Below the pieces are notes generated by a model. That model ran no database searches. It was not told the DNA's origin and worked only from the letters and a program-made list of their open reading frames with translations. DNA of 64,000 nucleotides from Anisodus tanguticus. Its lineage: Eukaryota; Streptophyta; Magnoliopsida; Solanales; Solanaceae. The DNA lies in the NCBI GenBank assembly GCA_034509755.1, contig CM067539.1:61328513-61392512 (forward strand), given 5' to 3'. Position numbers and translations under genes: made by a program. Positions 1 through 11,476 of the stretch are shown here, piece by piece. How positions within the stretch are numbered: position 1 is the stretch's first letter; the number at the start of each line of letters is the position of its first letter.

Positions 1-323
1 CCATAATAGGAGAATCCTATTCCTATTCTATTTCTAAAACCTTATTCTATCATAATTCTAACTATACAATTATGGTAAGTGTATAACACTAATTAAGATA
101 ATCTTTACACTACAATATACTACAAATATATATACCATATATACAATATTGTCTTGTCCTCAATATGCACGAGAATGGGCCACTGCTGGGAGATGCCGAG
201 AGCCCACTGCTGGGGGCTGGGCCAGTCCAGTCCATTATTTTGCCTGTCCAGTCCACTGTTTTGCCTGTGATATACACTGTTGTATATTAGGTGTTTATCA
301 CAGGTATACTGCTATGTTTAACA
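1..323 (-). repeat. 3' LTR of the copia element (partial, window edge)
   Basis: Base 1 corresponds to about base 4866 in the right LTR, so roughly 65 bases lie outside the window. The two copies align throughout with scattered substitutions and one divergent patch (about 210-235 against 5073-5095). The inner end reads GTTTAACA at 316-323, i.e. TGTTAAAC on the element strand. Confidence 0.92.
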
Positions 324-851
324 CACCTCCGCAGTCATAGCGGGCGGTTTTCGAACGCTGAGACTGTCCCTAAAATCTTCAAAGAGAACCGCTGGTAGAC
401 CCTTTGTAAAGATGTCTGCAATTTGATAACGAGACGGGACATGGCATACGCGAACGTGACCCTTTGCAACATTTTCACGGACAAAGTGAATGTCCATTTC
501 GATATGCTTGGTGCGTTGGTGCTGAACTGGGTTACCTAAAAGGTAGATGACACTAATGTTATCGCAATATACCAAGGTTGCCTTCTGAATGGGACAATGA
601 AGCTCCAAAAGCAAATTACGTAGTCAACATGATTCGGATACCACATTCGCTACCCCTCGATATTCTGCCTCTGCACTTGAACGTGATAGAGTTGCCTGAC
701 GCTTTGCCGAACAGGAGACCAAGTTGTTGCCAAGAAACATACGGTAGCCAGAAGTCGACCGTCTGGTGTCGGGACAACCACCCCAATCAGCATCCGTGTA
801 AGATATAATTGTGGATGTAGATGAAGGATACAAGTGCAACCCATAGTCCAA
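324..851 (-). pseudogene. copia RNase H region
   Basis: Minus-strand translation gives YTDADWGGCPDTRRSTSGY, the start of the copia RNase H domain, then SRSSAEAEYRGVAN near 640. The C-terminal half (614-318) is in another frame and carries LVYCDNISVIYL and HIEMDIHFVRENV, both typical of copia RNase H. The frame change near 620 and the break from RT near 858 make it non-functional as read. Confidence 0.9.
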
Positions 852-857
852 TGTCCC

Positions 858-1868
858 CTAAATATACCGAATGATGCGTTTGATTGCATTCATGTGCTCA
901 ACTCTGGGATCATGCATGAATAAACACACCTGCTGAACCGCATACGTAATATCAGGTCTGGTAAATGTAAGATACTGAAGGGCCCCTGCAAGACTGCGAT
1001 AGCGGGTCGGGTCCTCGTATGGTGCACCTGTTGCGGCACTCAGCTTGGGGTTTGTATCAACTGGTGTGGAAGTGGACATACAGGATGACACCTCAGCCCT
1101 CTCTATGATCTCAGCAGCATACTTCCGTTGAGACAAAAACAAGCCACCTGAATGACGCTTGACAACAATCCCCAAAAGGTAACTCAAGGGCCCTAAGTCT
1201 TTCATAGCAAACTCGGAACTGAGCATGGCCATGATAGATTGGCGCAAGGTATCGGAAGAAGTTGTCAAAATGATATCATCCACATACAACAGAATGTAGA
1301 CTAAGGACAAACCACGCCGATAGATGAACAAAGAATTATCTGACCTGTTGTGAGTGAACCCAATAGTCGAGACAAAGTCAGCAAACCTCGTATACCAGGC
1401 CCTTGGAGACTGCTTAAGCCCATATAAGGACTTCTTCAACAAACAGACATGATGAGGACGGTTTGGATCTCTGAAACCCAACGGCTGATGCATATAGACT
1501 GTTTTCTTGAGATCCCCATGTAAGAAAGCATTTTTGACATCTAACTGATGAATATGCCAAGTCTTCGAAAGAGCCAAGCTAAGCACAGTGCGAATAGTAG
1601 CCGGCTTGACCACCGGACTAAACGTCTCCCCACAATCTATCCCAACCTGCTGAGTCTTACCATCACCCACAAGTCGCGCCTTATGTCGAGAAAATGAACC
1701 ATCTGAATTTTCCTTATGAGCAAAAATCCACATAGACCGAATAACATTAATACCATATGGACGGGGCACAAACTCCCACGTCTTATTATCAATAAGAGCA
1801 TTATATTCATCAGTCATAGCAATTTTCCAATTAGGGTCATTTAATGCGGACACATGATTGCGGGGCAA
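858..1868 (-). pseudogene. copia reverse transcriptase (336-codon open frame)
   Basis: The open frame starts near the usual N-terminal motif (WKIAMTDEYNALIDNKTWE) and carries DVKNAFLHGDL, YGLKQSPRAWY and the catalytic box YVDDIILT, in normal order. Length and motifs fit a whole copia RT domain. It is separated by a frame break from integrase (ends 2120) and from RNase H (starts about 851). The domain itself has no internal stop. Confidence 0.93.
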
Positions 1869-2119
1869 TGGGGATTTAGAGACATCAGAATGTCAATTAA
1901 AATGTCTTTTAGGTGTCAAAATACCCCGCTGACTACGAGTGACCGGTCTATGACTCGAGGAAGAATTGAGGGAATTTTGGGAATTTTCTGGGCTCGGGAC
2001 GGACTTGCCAGCAGGCAGTGGGCCTGCTGGCCCAAATCAAAAAAATGACTCATCAATCGGACCGGTTCCGAATTGGTGGGACCGGCCCAATTGCTTGGGG
2101 CCCGATCCGATCACCGGAA

Positions 2120-3571
2120 CTACGCGCAAGATCTTGTGGGTCCAGCGGGCAGTGGACCCGCTGGAGGATTTTGGGTGCGGGAAATGTCCGAAAAATTCTG
2201 AATAATATACGGGGATATTTGGTCATCCAAAAAATTATACGACTTAGGCTCGGGAGTATGAACTTTCGTAAAAGGGAATTGGGTTTCATAAAAAATGACA
2301 TGGCGATTAATTATGATTTTCTTGGAGGATAAATCAAAACACTTATAACCACGATGATTCGACGGATAACCCAAAAATACACACGGGGTAGACCGAGCCT
2401 GAAGTTTGTTAATTGTGGTGGATGGGAATAACGGATAACACAAGCACCCAAAAATCCGAAGATGAGAATAAGAAGGGTTCTTATTATATAGGATTTTGAG
2501 GGGGGGAAAATATGTCAGACCTTTAGAAGGAATTATGTTAAGAAGATATGTGGTCATTTGTAGAGCATGATGCCAAAAATATGGAGGTATGGAGGCATGA
2601 ATTAAGAGAGTTCGGACAATGTTATTTATCGAACGAATTTTGCGTTCGGCTTTCCCATTTTGTGAAGATGTATGAGGACACGAAAAATGAAAATTTATCC
2701 CATTATTAGCACAGAATTCCTGAAACTCCCTATTGTCATACTCTTTCCCATTATCACATTGAATATTTTTTATTTCTCTTTCGAATTGAGTACGAATGAA
2801 CGCTCTAAATTTGATGAAGACGGAAAACACTTGTGATTTATTCGCAATTGGAAACGTCCACAAAAATCTAGAATAATCATCTAAAAAGAGAACATAATAT
2901 CGATGACCCAATGAACTAAGAACAGGAGACGTCCATAAGTCGCTATGAATAATATCAAATGGCATTGAAGTATGAGAATTGGAGTCTACAAATGGCAACT
3001 TAACAATTTCCCCTAATGAACAAGATTGACAAAGTAGAGTACGACTCGTACCCTTACAGGAAATAAAGCTATTTTTATCTAAAATTGATAAAATAGAAGA
3101 TCCCGGATGACCCAGACGAGCATGCCACATGGAGGGAGAGATGGCTGCAAAAACTGATGGCAAGGCTTGACTCGATGGACTGAAACCAGGCATGATAGGA
3201 TACAGATCCCCCCTACTATCACACCTCATGAGATGACTCCCCGTCTTGTAATCATTCACAGAGAAACCAAAATGATCAAATTCAACGGAAACGGAATTGT
3301 CAGTAGTGAATTTTCGGATATACACTAAATTTTTAATCAATTTAGGAGCATGTAAAGTATTTTTCAAGAGAAGGGGTGGATTGGGGGGAGACAACATTTT
3401 CTGACCATAACCCTGAATTGGAATAGAGTTGCCATTACCAACAATTATACCCCGAGGGGTGCTCAAATTGGAATAAGAGGAGAGAGTACCTAATTCGGAA
3501 GTCATGTGAGTAGTGGTCCCGGTGTCCATATACCAATTTGGGTCCGGTTGAGTCAACCCTAATGTGTGCAT
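2120..3571 (-). pseudogene. copia protease and integrase (483-codon open frame)
   Basis: Near the N-terminus WYMDTGTTTHMT carries the aspartic protease motif D-T-G. A GAG-pre-integrase zinc-binding region follows (WHARLGHPG, then LCQSCSLGE). The integrase core has HSDLWTSPV, LFLDDYSRF and SSQNGKAERK, giving the expected acidic residues. The frame ends at 2120 in proline-rich linker sequence before RT. It is offset by one base from the gag frame near 3560. Confidence 0.92.
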
Positions 3572-4634
3572 CGCGGCCTCGATATCGGTCTGAGTGGGGC
3601 CTGCTGCGTGATGGGCTTGCGGAGGTCGGGGCCCAAGAAATCTTGTCCGTGATGGAGCTGGGCCGTAGCTGCTGCTGTTGGGCCACTAGCCAGTGGGCCG
3701 CCACCTTGGGTGTTGGGCTCGAATCGTTGGCCGGCCCCACCGGCCACCGGAATTCTTTGAGTAGAAGGGTTGCGGCCCACGCCCACCGCCCCCGCCCCCC
3801 CACTGCCATGGGCCCCACTGGTGGGACTAGGGGATGGTGGGCCACTATTCCCTGGATGGGGCCCACCGCCTGCTTGCTGACCACCGGAACCGCCGCGTTT
3901 GCCCCCGCGGTTTTTGTTATTATTCTTTCCGCCACCATGATTATGGTTTTGGCCCGAATTATTAACAAAACCCAAAGAACTAGGAGAGGACGCCACCATG
4001 ACGACGGGGCTTGCTCCGGTAGCCGCCTTTTTAGCCAAACCGGCTTCTTCCAAAGTAAGCATGGAGCGGGCTTGATAGAAGTCGGGAAGAGGGTTGCTTT
4101 GGCGAATGAGAGTTCCAACACCATTATAGGCCTCCGAAAGATCGGCAACCAACTTTAGAACGAGACGATTATTAGTTATCGGTGCGCCAACATTACGGAG
4201 TTGATCGGCCAACTCCTTGAGTTTCTTGCAATATGCAGAAATGTTTGGAAATTCGTCCATTCGAATTAGAGAGAATTCCTGCTCGAGTGTGACGACACGT
4301 GAATGTTGGTTGTCTTGGAATATGTCACGCAATCTATTCCATGCGCCCATAGTCGTGGTATCCGCTCAATAATCGTCGTAGAAGGTCCACCGAAATAGTG
4401 GCGTAGATCCACCGGGAGAACGGTAGCATCAAAAGTAATCCATAACTCAGGATCCTCCACAGGAAGGGGTCTAGCGGGAGGAATGATGTGATGAAGAACT
4501 TGATAAGAGATAGCGTGAATTTTAAACAACTCCGCTCACGTCGCATATTGAACGTTTTCCATCTCAAGGACAATAGGGATACAACTCTTGATATTGGAAA
4601 CCATGAGGGCAGGATGATAATTGTTCTTAGACAT
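3559..4634 (-). pseudogene. copia gag-like region with Gly/Asn-rich tail
   Basis: A likely start ATG lies at 4634 on the minus strand. An in-frame stop sits near 4537 where the family normally has Trp, and a shift near 4350 leads into the 263-codon frame 4350-3559. The segment with FSLIRMDEFPNISAYCKKLKELADQL resembles the UBN2/gag domain of plant copia elements. The C-terminal half is rich in Gly, Asn, Pro and Ala and shows no CCHC zinc knuckle. Confidence 0.85.
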
Positions 4635-4788
4635 ATTGAAAGAACAAAGAAGGAAGGTAAATTTAAGAGAGGTGTTTTTTTAGAGCGGAAGACGAATTTT
4701 GGAAGAGAAACCCGAGGGGGGGGGGGTGTCTAGGCCGAAATCAAAGAGAGGACAAAAGTTGAGAGAAAAACTTTTGTTTAGACCTAGT

Positions 4789-4800
4789 CTCTTGATACCA
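4789..4800 (-). other. copia primer-binding site
   Basis: The minus strand reads TGGTATCAAGAG directly against the LTR boundary. It matches the initiator-Met tRNA primer site used by many plant copia elements. Confidence 0.88.
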
Positions 4801-5191
4801 TGAAAGAAATAATCACCTTGATTATTTTTATTAATTGAAAGGCTATATATACAAGTTACATATTTCCATAATAGGAGAATTCTATTCCTATTCTATTTCT
4901 AAAACCTTATTCTACCATAATTCTAACTATACAATTATGGTAAGTGTATAACACTAATTAAGGTAATTTTTACACTACAATATACTACAAATATATATAT
5001 ACCATATATACAATATTGTCTTGTCCTCAATATGCACGAGAATGGGCCACTGCTGGGAGATGCCGAGAGCCCATCTTGGGGGGGTTTGGCCGATCCGATC
5101 CACTGATTTGCCTATCCAGTCCACTGCTTTGCCTGTGATATACACTGCTGTATATTGGGTGTATATCACAGGTATATTACTTTGTTTAACG
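4801..5191 (-). repeat. 5' LTR of the copia element
   Basis: This 391-base LTR pairs with 1-323. Its outer end reads GTTTAACG, whereas the inner copy has GTTTAACA, so one terminal base of the TG..CA pair seems mutated. Confidence 0.9.
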
Positions 5192-6122
5192 CTTATGCAT
5201 TGTAGGACAATTAAGCTTGATTATAATATAATTGTTGGATCTCTGTACGGAATTTTCCTATCTCTGCCACTGAACCATCAGCAAAGAATGCCTAACTATC
5301 TCTTTTTTTTTTCTCCTTCTGTTCTTAGTTGCAAATGGTCGAGTGGATTTGGTTTACAAAAAGAGAAAGCTAACTAACTTTTGATTAGTTATATTCTTGC
5401 AAAAGCTCACTAACTTTTGATTAATTATACTCTTGCAATCTTGTTTGAATGGTAAGATTATATATAATATATTCTTGTGATTCGGTCTTTTTTAGATCCC
5501 GCTCATAACGGGTGCTTAGTATACTGGGGTGCTATTTTCTGAAATCTTTCTTGAAATTGAAGTCCAAAATGCAAAAATAAAGCAATCATTTTACTCTCTT
5601 TTATTTATTTTGGCGGGGCTTCACAGTAGTAGTAATACATCATTAGTCTAGTACTAGATATATTCAAGAATTTTTCCGGGATTTAATCTGCTTTATCATT
5701 AACAATTTGGAAGACCCACAATATTTGGTTGATTACGTCCAACCAAATATAAGCAGCTGCATGGCTCATAAAAAAAGCATATATACATCAAGTGGACCTT
5801 TCACTTTACACGTTATATGTATCTTGATTGAAAATTACAGGGAATCAAATTATAACTGATATCAAGTGGACCTAGCTTCTATTTAATTTGTAGGGCTTCC
5901 TATTGCCCTCATATCGAGGACATGTTTGGGGTTCTCAAATGAATTGATGAGTGATTGAAGATTATCATCGAGGGTTAATTTCTATATTTTTAATTTTCAT
6001 GTTCGATTCTCGAAAATGAAAAATTATAATAGGATGGTGCTTTATCTTTAATGAGAGTTATATAGTATAATCTCGTATTGATCGGTGTTGAGGTGTGTGA
6101 CCATCTCATCTAATAGCTTAAG
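5192..6122. other. intergenic, no gene seen
   Basis: AT-rich sequence without a supported ORF. A short tandem duplication (about 5368-5435) repeats a unit containing CTAACTTTTGATTA twice. The last bases, AGCTTAAG at 6115-6122, are one copy of the target duplication of the hAT element that follows. Confidence 0.7.
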
Positions 6123-6662
6123 TAGACTTGTTCAAAGTCCGGGTCGGGCCGGGTCAAGTGGCTTTTTTTCTGCTTGTCCGACCCTAACCCTGTTTTATTT
6201 TTTAATTTTTCGACCATGGCCCGACCCTGACCCTATTTTTTCTGCAATTCTACTCAGTCTGTTATCCAATATAATTTGTCACCAATTAAAAACTACAATA
6301 AACATAAGCATGAAATCATTAAAAATTACAAAACAAAAAAAAAGAACTGACAAGAGGTACAAATCAACATCATCATAAGCATCATCATCACCATCTTCAT
6401 CACTAGATTTGTCCCTTCACATATATAAATAAAAAATAAATATTCATAAAATAAAAAATAATTTAAATTATTTTAAAAAGACACACGGGTCGGTGGTCGG
6501 GTTGGGTCAAGTGGGTAAAAAATTCTGACCCTGGCCCGACCCTACATATGATCGGGTCCCCGTTTTTTCGGGTCAGGTAACTCACGGGTTAGATATAAGC
6601 TGACCCTGGCCCTGATTTTGTCGGGTTGGGCCGGGCAGGACCCAACCCGATGGACAGGTCTA
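6123..6662. mobile_element. non-autonomous hAT element (540 bp)
   Basis: The left end TAGACTTGTTCAAAGTC and the inverted right end TAGACCTGTCCATCGGG form imperfect terminal inverted repeats. The flanks AGCTTAAG (6115-6122) and AGTTTAAG (6663-6670) match at 7 of 8 bases, the duplication length of the hAT superfamily. Subterminal sequence is rich in GGGTCGGG/CCCGACCC. No transposase is present. Confidence 0.85.
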
Positions 6663-6670
6663 AGTTTAAG

Positions 6671-7038
6671 TGGTTAGAGCGAGCACGACATAATTTGTTT
6701 TTTCTGATAATGGGTGTCGGTGAGACTCAATCACAGGACATCTATCTACTCCGATATCATACTGAAGTGTGTGGTCATCTCATATAGAAACTAAGTTATT
6801 AAAGAGAACACATTTTTTTATTTACTTAATCATATTCATAACACTCGAAATTTCAAAACTGATACAAATCACCGGGTGAAAAAATAAAGTTAGTGGAAAT
6901 TGTTAGTATCTAGTTACTAGCTAGGTACCACTCTCGGAATGTTTGAACATTAGTACACATAACACAAGTATATGCTCGAGATATGTATGATTCACGTTAA
7001 GAATTTTCAAGGAAATATTTGTTGTAATGTTTAATCTC

Positions 7039-7072
<34 letters not shown>

Positions 7073-7197
7073 ATTATTATTATTATTATTATTTTACTAA
7101 TATAGAAGCCACAAACTTTAGGAGCTTGGGTCACACCACGTGTCTGCGTCAGCTGTATGCTTGCCATGACAATTAATGGTTATTTGGTAAAATAGGA
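6671..7197. other. intergenic with ATT microsatellite
   Basis: No gene seen. An ATT/TTA microsatellite occupies about 7040-7093, with one interruption. Confidence 0.75.
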
Positions 7198-7845
7198 TAA
7201 AGTGCTTATTTCCAGCGGGCTGACCCGCCTCATCCCGCTACCCGCCCCGTCCCGATCCCCCAAAATAAAAAAAGTTATCGGGGTTTGGATTCGAGCTCGG
7301 GACGGGGCCTGGGTTCGTCCCGCCCCGCCCCATCCCGACCCCGTCCCATCCCGATCCCAACCCGTCCCCCTCCCTCTTTGCAAAAATAACCGTTGCAACA
7401 ACGTCGTTGTGCAACGACTATAACGACCATTTTTGGCCCCCACTCCACCCCATAAACTCCCCTACCCTCTTAATATTTATTTTTAACTCCTAAGTTAATA
7501 TATTTACACTTTAACCCTATTTTTCAACTATAAATAATTCAGTTTCCTCTTCATTTTTCTCACAAATCTTCATACCATCTCTCTAATCTCTCAATTTATC
7601 TCTCTACAATTCTACAAAATTTTCTACTATTAAATATTATATCAAAGTTAAAAAAATTGGGAGTGAAGTTGACAACTAGCTTGAGGATCATCCATTGAGC
7701 AAAGTTTCAATTTTCAACCTCGATTACACGTCGACGTTACGTCGGCGTTTGGTACATTCGTTCATTCTTTAAATTGTTATTGTTACTTAATTTTAATTAT
7801 CGCACTTAATTTCATTTACTTTAATTATTTATTTGTATAATTAAA

Positions 7846-8160
7846 ATGGAAGGATTGAAACGTATGATTAGAGGTAAGGGTGTTTCTTCTAGTAGGGGTA
7901 ACAATGGTAAGGGTACTTCTTCTAGTAGTCATATTCTTAGTCCCGATGATTTGATTGATTTCAGTCATATTGATAAAACTATTTTTTTTTTAATGATATA
8001 TCATTAGATGATGAAGTAGATGAACCAAACTTTAATTTAGACGATAATATAGATGACACACCCACTAGTGCACCTCAACCTCAGTCTCAGACTGAGTCTA
8101 AGCCTGAAACTGAAACTGGAATGCCTCTTATTCCCCTAGTATGAATCGAGGCCTCACAAA
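7846..8160 (+). pseudogene. hAT transposase, N-terminal leader
   Basis: An ATG at 7846 opens a short Ser/Gly-rich reading (MEGLKRMIRGKGVSSSRGNN) that hits a stop in a T-run near 8000. A second frame then gives an Asp-rich then Gln/Thr/Pro-rich stretch, like the N-terminal leaders of plant hAT transposases. Assignment rests on position ahead of the BED and catalytic pieces. Confidence 0.6.
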
Positions 8161-8202
8161 ACAAAAATTAAAATAAGATGCACGATATTTTTTTGATAGG
8201 GA

Positions 8203-11200
8203 TGTTGACACCCAATTTTGTCCCGACTTCTCCGATTTATTTGCAATTATAACAATTTTAAAATATAGGCATATATGTATATATATATATCATTATTAGT
8301 ATTATTATTTGCATTTTTTATTTGTCATTTTTGCATTTTTATATCATAATCATAGTTTTATCCATAATATTCTATGTTATTTATTTTCGCAAAATTGCAT
8401 CGCATTTCCATTTTTTATTTAAGTATTAAACATTTCGCGAATATTATTTTTTTATTGTTATCACATCGTTATGTTATTTTAAATAATTCACATCTTTTAC
8501 AAAACCAAAATAATATATATTTTTAATATTAAACCCCTTTTTATATTTTTAATCCGTAATCCATTTTTATTTTTATTTTCCCAACCCAAAACAATTCCTA
8601 CCCAAAACATTCCCCAAACCAAACTCCCTTATTCCCTTCCCCTTTATTTCCCCAAGCCCAATTCGGCCAGCCCAATCCCACAGCCCACACCCGAACCCTC
8701 CATACCCGAAGCCCAACAGCCTTTTATTCCCCTAACCAAAACTCAACCCAAAACAATTTTCCAACCCAAAACAATACTCCCCAACTCCCCAATTAAATAC
8801 CCATTCCCTTACCCTTCCAAGCCCAACTGGCTGGCCTAACATCCCTTCCCCTTTTATTTAAAACACAGACCAGCCCACCACAAGCCCAACGCCCACTCCC
8901 CAGGCCCAACCGGCCATTAGCCCATCCCGCATCCCATACCCCATTCGGCCCACAACCCTTTTCTTAAAATCCAAAACCCAACCCCCAAAACAAAAAAAAA
9001 AACCAAAAAAATCAAAAAAAACCCAAACCATATCCCCCCCAAACCCGATCGCCGCACACCCCACGCCCCCGACCCCACTCGCCGGTCACCTCGCCCCTGA
9101 CACCATCAACTCCCCTCTGTTACGCCGACACCACCAACCTTTCAACCCATACCCCAAAAATCCGCAACCCATGCCCCTCAAATCCGCGATTTTGGCTCCT
9201 TTATTTTGAATTTCAAACTCGTTTTTAAGGGGAAATCCACCTATAAATACCCCATGTTGTTCTTCATTTTAAAGGGATTGGACGGATTTTTGAGAGGATT
9301 TTCAAAGGAATTTTCGGAGGATTTTTTCGGAAGACTATTCCATATATATAAAATATTTGTTGTGTTATTGATTTTTAAAGCATTTGCCTTCTTGGTTGTT
9401 CAAGAAATAAGTCCGAAAATAGGTCCAAGATTTGAAAGAAAAGGGGTGAGTTTCGTTCTTGAACTTGGGTTTTAAATACTTCTATTTGGCTTTGTGAACC
9501 GAATCCGAAAATCTGCTTGCGTTTTGTTATTGTTCTTCACTGATTTCGGGTCGGGTCGACCCGAATTGGATATATTTTTTTAGAATTATTGCATTTCGCA
9601 TTTTTGCATGTTGGTTATCTGAAATTGGTGCTGAAATTTGATTTTGGGTTTGAATCTTTGATCCGGGTCGATCCGGTTTGGGTAGTATTTCCAGAATTCT
9701 TGCATTTCATATTCTTGCATATTGGTTATCTGAATTTGCTAAAAATCTGATTTGTTGTTGTTCACTGATTTCGGGTCGGGTCGATTTCGGGTCAGGTCGA
9801 CCCGGGTCGTGTAAGGACCATTTGCATTGTTGCTGTTGTTATTATTGGTTATCTGAAATTGATGAAATTAGTTGATTCCGGGTTGAACACATGATTCGGA
9901 TCGGGTCACTGATCCGAGTAGGGTCGACCCGATTTGGATTTTCCAAATCTCTTGCATTTCATATATTGTATATTGGTTATTTGAAAAAAAATAAAAAGAA
10001 AATCTGATTCGGGTTGGCATCTGATTCGGGTCGGGTCACTGACCTGGGTCGGGTCGGCCCGGTTTTGGTATATTTCTAGATTATGGCATTTTTTCATATC
10101 TGTTGCTGGTTATCTAAAAATCTGAATTTCTGATTTCATTCGGGTCACCGTTCACTATTCCGGGTCTATTTTTTCAGATTAACTCACTGTTTCATTCGGG
10201 TCACTGTTCATTCGGGTCTGTTTTCAGAATTAACTCACTATTTCATCTGCCTTTATTTACTTCTTTCATTTCTCTGTTTTTATGTTCACTGGGTTAAACA
10301 TCCGGGCAACGGATATTTACTGTTTTACTATGTTTTACTAAAATCCCGTCTTCTCGGGAACTGCATCACTGTTTACTGCTTACTGTTTACTGCTCACTGT
10401 TCACTGCTTCCTGCTTTAATTTAATTTCGTTGATTTGAACACGATACTACACTGGCCGATGAAAAAATATCCGTCAATTTTTTAGGCCTCCACAATTGTA
10501 AAGACGGAAAATAAAACTTTTGGGCAAGGATGAAACTTAAATCTTTTTCACCCGAGAGACCGATATGTTCGGTAGGCAAGGCAACTAAAATGACCAACGA
10601 GTCATATGTTCGCAGCCACGACATGATTGGAATGATCTTTTCAAAATTTAAGTCTGAGCCCTCCGTAATCAAAACATTTATTGTTTTGGATACGGATCCG
10701 AAGTTATGTATATTCAATTATTTCTAACCGTTTATTCTTGACAGCTTGCAAAGATAAAGTCAAAGAAGGCAAATACCCCTCGGAGATTACTTATTTTTGT
10801 TGTTGTCTTTTACTTTCTTTAATTCAGCTTTATTTCATTTGTATTGTAATATTATTGTACTCGTGAAATTATTGAAATATTTAGAATAGGTAGACATATA
10901 ATTAATTAATAGGGTAATCTAAAATTGGAAACCCGTCGCTAGTTTATTTATTTTAGGCTCGGTTAGTTTTAAAATCGAAAATCGCTAGTTTACTTATTTT
11001 TAGGCTCGTTGCCCATAAAAATCACATTGCATACATTTTTATCAATTTTCATACAATTACCTATTTATATTCTTTTAGCTTTACATATATATTAATGTCA
11101 TACAAATGTATACTTGCACAAATGCATCATTTCATTAAATACTTGCAACATTATTTTTATACTGGTAAAACATGCACTTTTTCTTAGCATAACAATTAAC

Positions 11201-11471
11201 CTGAGTTTGATCGGATAACCGCAAGTTAGCGGATCTTAAAGGATGCCTAACCCCTTCCCTTTAGGATAATAAAGAACCCTTACCCAGAATTTCATTAGTT
11301 TCGCAGACCACAAAATTGGAGTTTATTTTGCAGCTTTTAGTTAACATTCAGGTGCCCTAATTCACCTTAGAATAATTAGGTGGCGACTCCTCAAGCAAGC
11401 ATTTTTAACCGATCCAGAGGGAATCGACGCCATCCCGTCGCGAAGCCCGCGGGTAAAAAACGAGTGCGACA
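8203..11471 (+). mobile_element. solo LTR, 3269 bp, Ty3/gypsy (Tekay/Del-like)
   Basis: It starts TGTTGACACCCAATTTTG and ends GAGTGCGACA, as large chromovirus LTRs in dicots commonly do. The flanking bases AGGGA (8198-8202) and AGGGA (11472-11476) are an exact 5-bp duplication. There is no gag-pol inside. A TATA-like box, CTATAAATACC, lies at 9241. ORFs within it (such as 9206-9475) have no family features. A degenerate array with CGGGTCGGGTCGACCCG motifs fills about 9535-10210. A solo LTR is left by recombination between the two LTRs of a full element. Confidence 0.88.
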
Positions 11472-11476
11472 AGGGA

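Larger units (their letters stand above)
1..5191 (-). mobile_element. Ty1/copia LTR retrotransposon, near full length, decayed reading frame
   Basis: The element is read on the minus strand. Two direct LTR copies flank it (1-323, cut by the window edge, and 4801-5191). Beside the right LTR, at 4789-4800, the minus strand reads TGGTATCAAGAG, a primer site for initiator-Met tRNA. A short purine-rich tract follows the internal region next to the left LTR. The order gag, protease, integrase, RT, RNase H is the copia order. The reading frame is broken several times: a stop in gag near 4537, shifts near 4350 and 3570, a break at 2120-1868, another near 858, and one within RNase H near 620. The copy therefore cannot make an intact polyprotein. 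Target duplication cannot be tested because the left end lies outside the window. Confidence 0.95.

Noticed and set aside
3538..4158. 206-codon plus-strand ORF
   Set aside because: It is antisense to the Gly-rich tail of copia gag; GC-rich repeats keep the opposite strand open.
7202..7443. Pro/Arg-rich ORFs on both strands
   Set aside because: They come from CCCG repeats in the subterminal region of the hAT element.
9206..9475. 89-codon ORF downstream of a TATA-like box
   Set aside because: It lies within the solo LTR and has no domain features; Phe-rich composition fits chance reading of LTR sequence.
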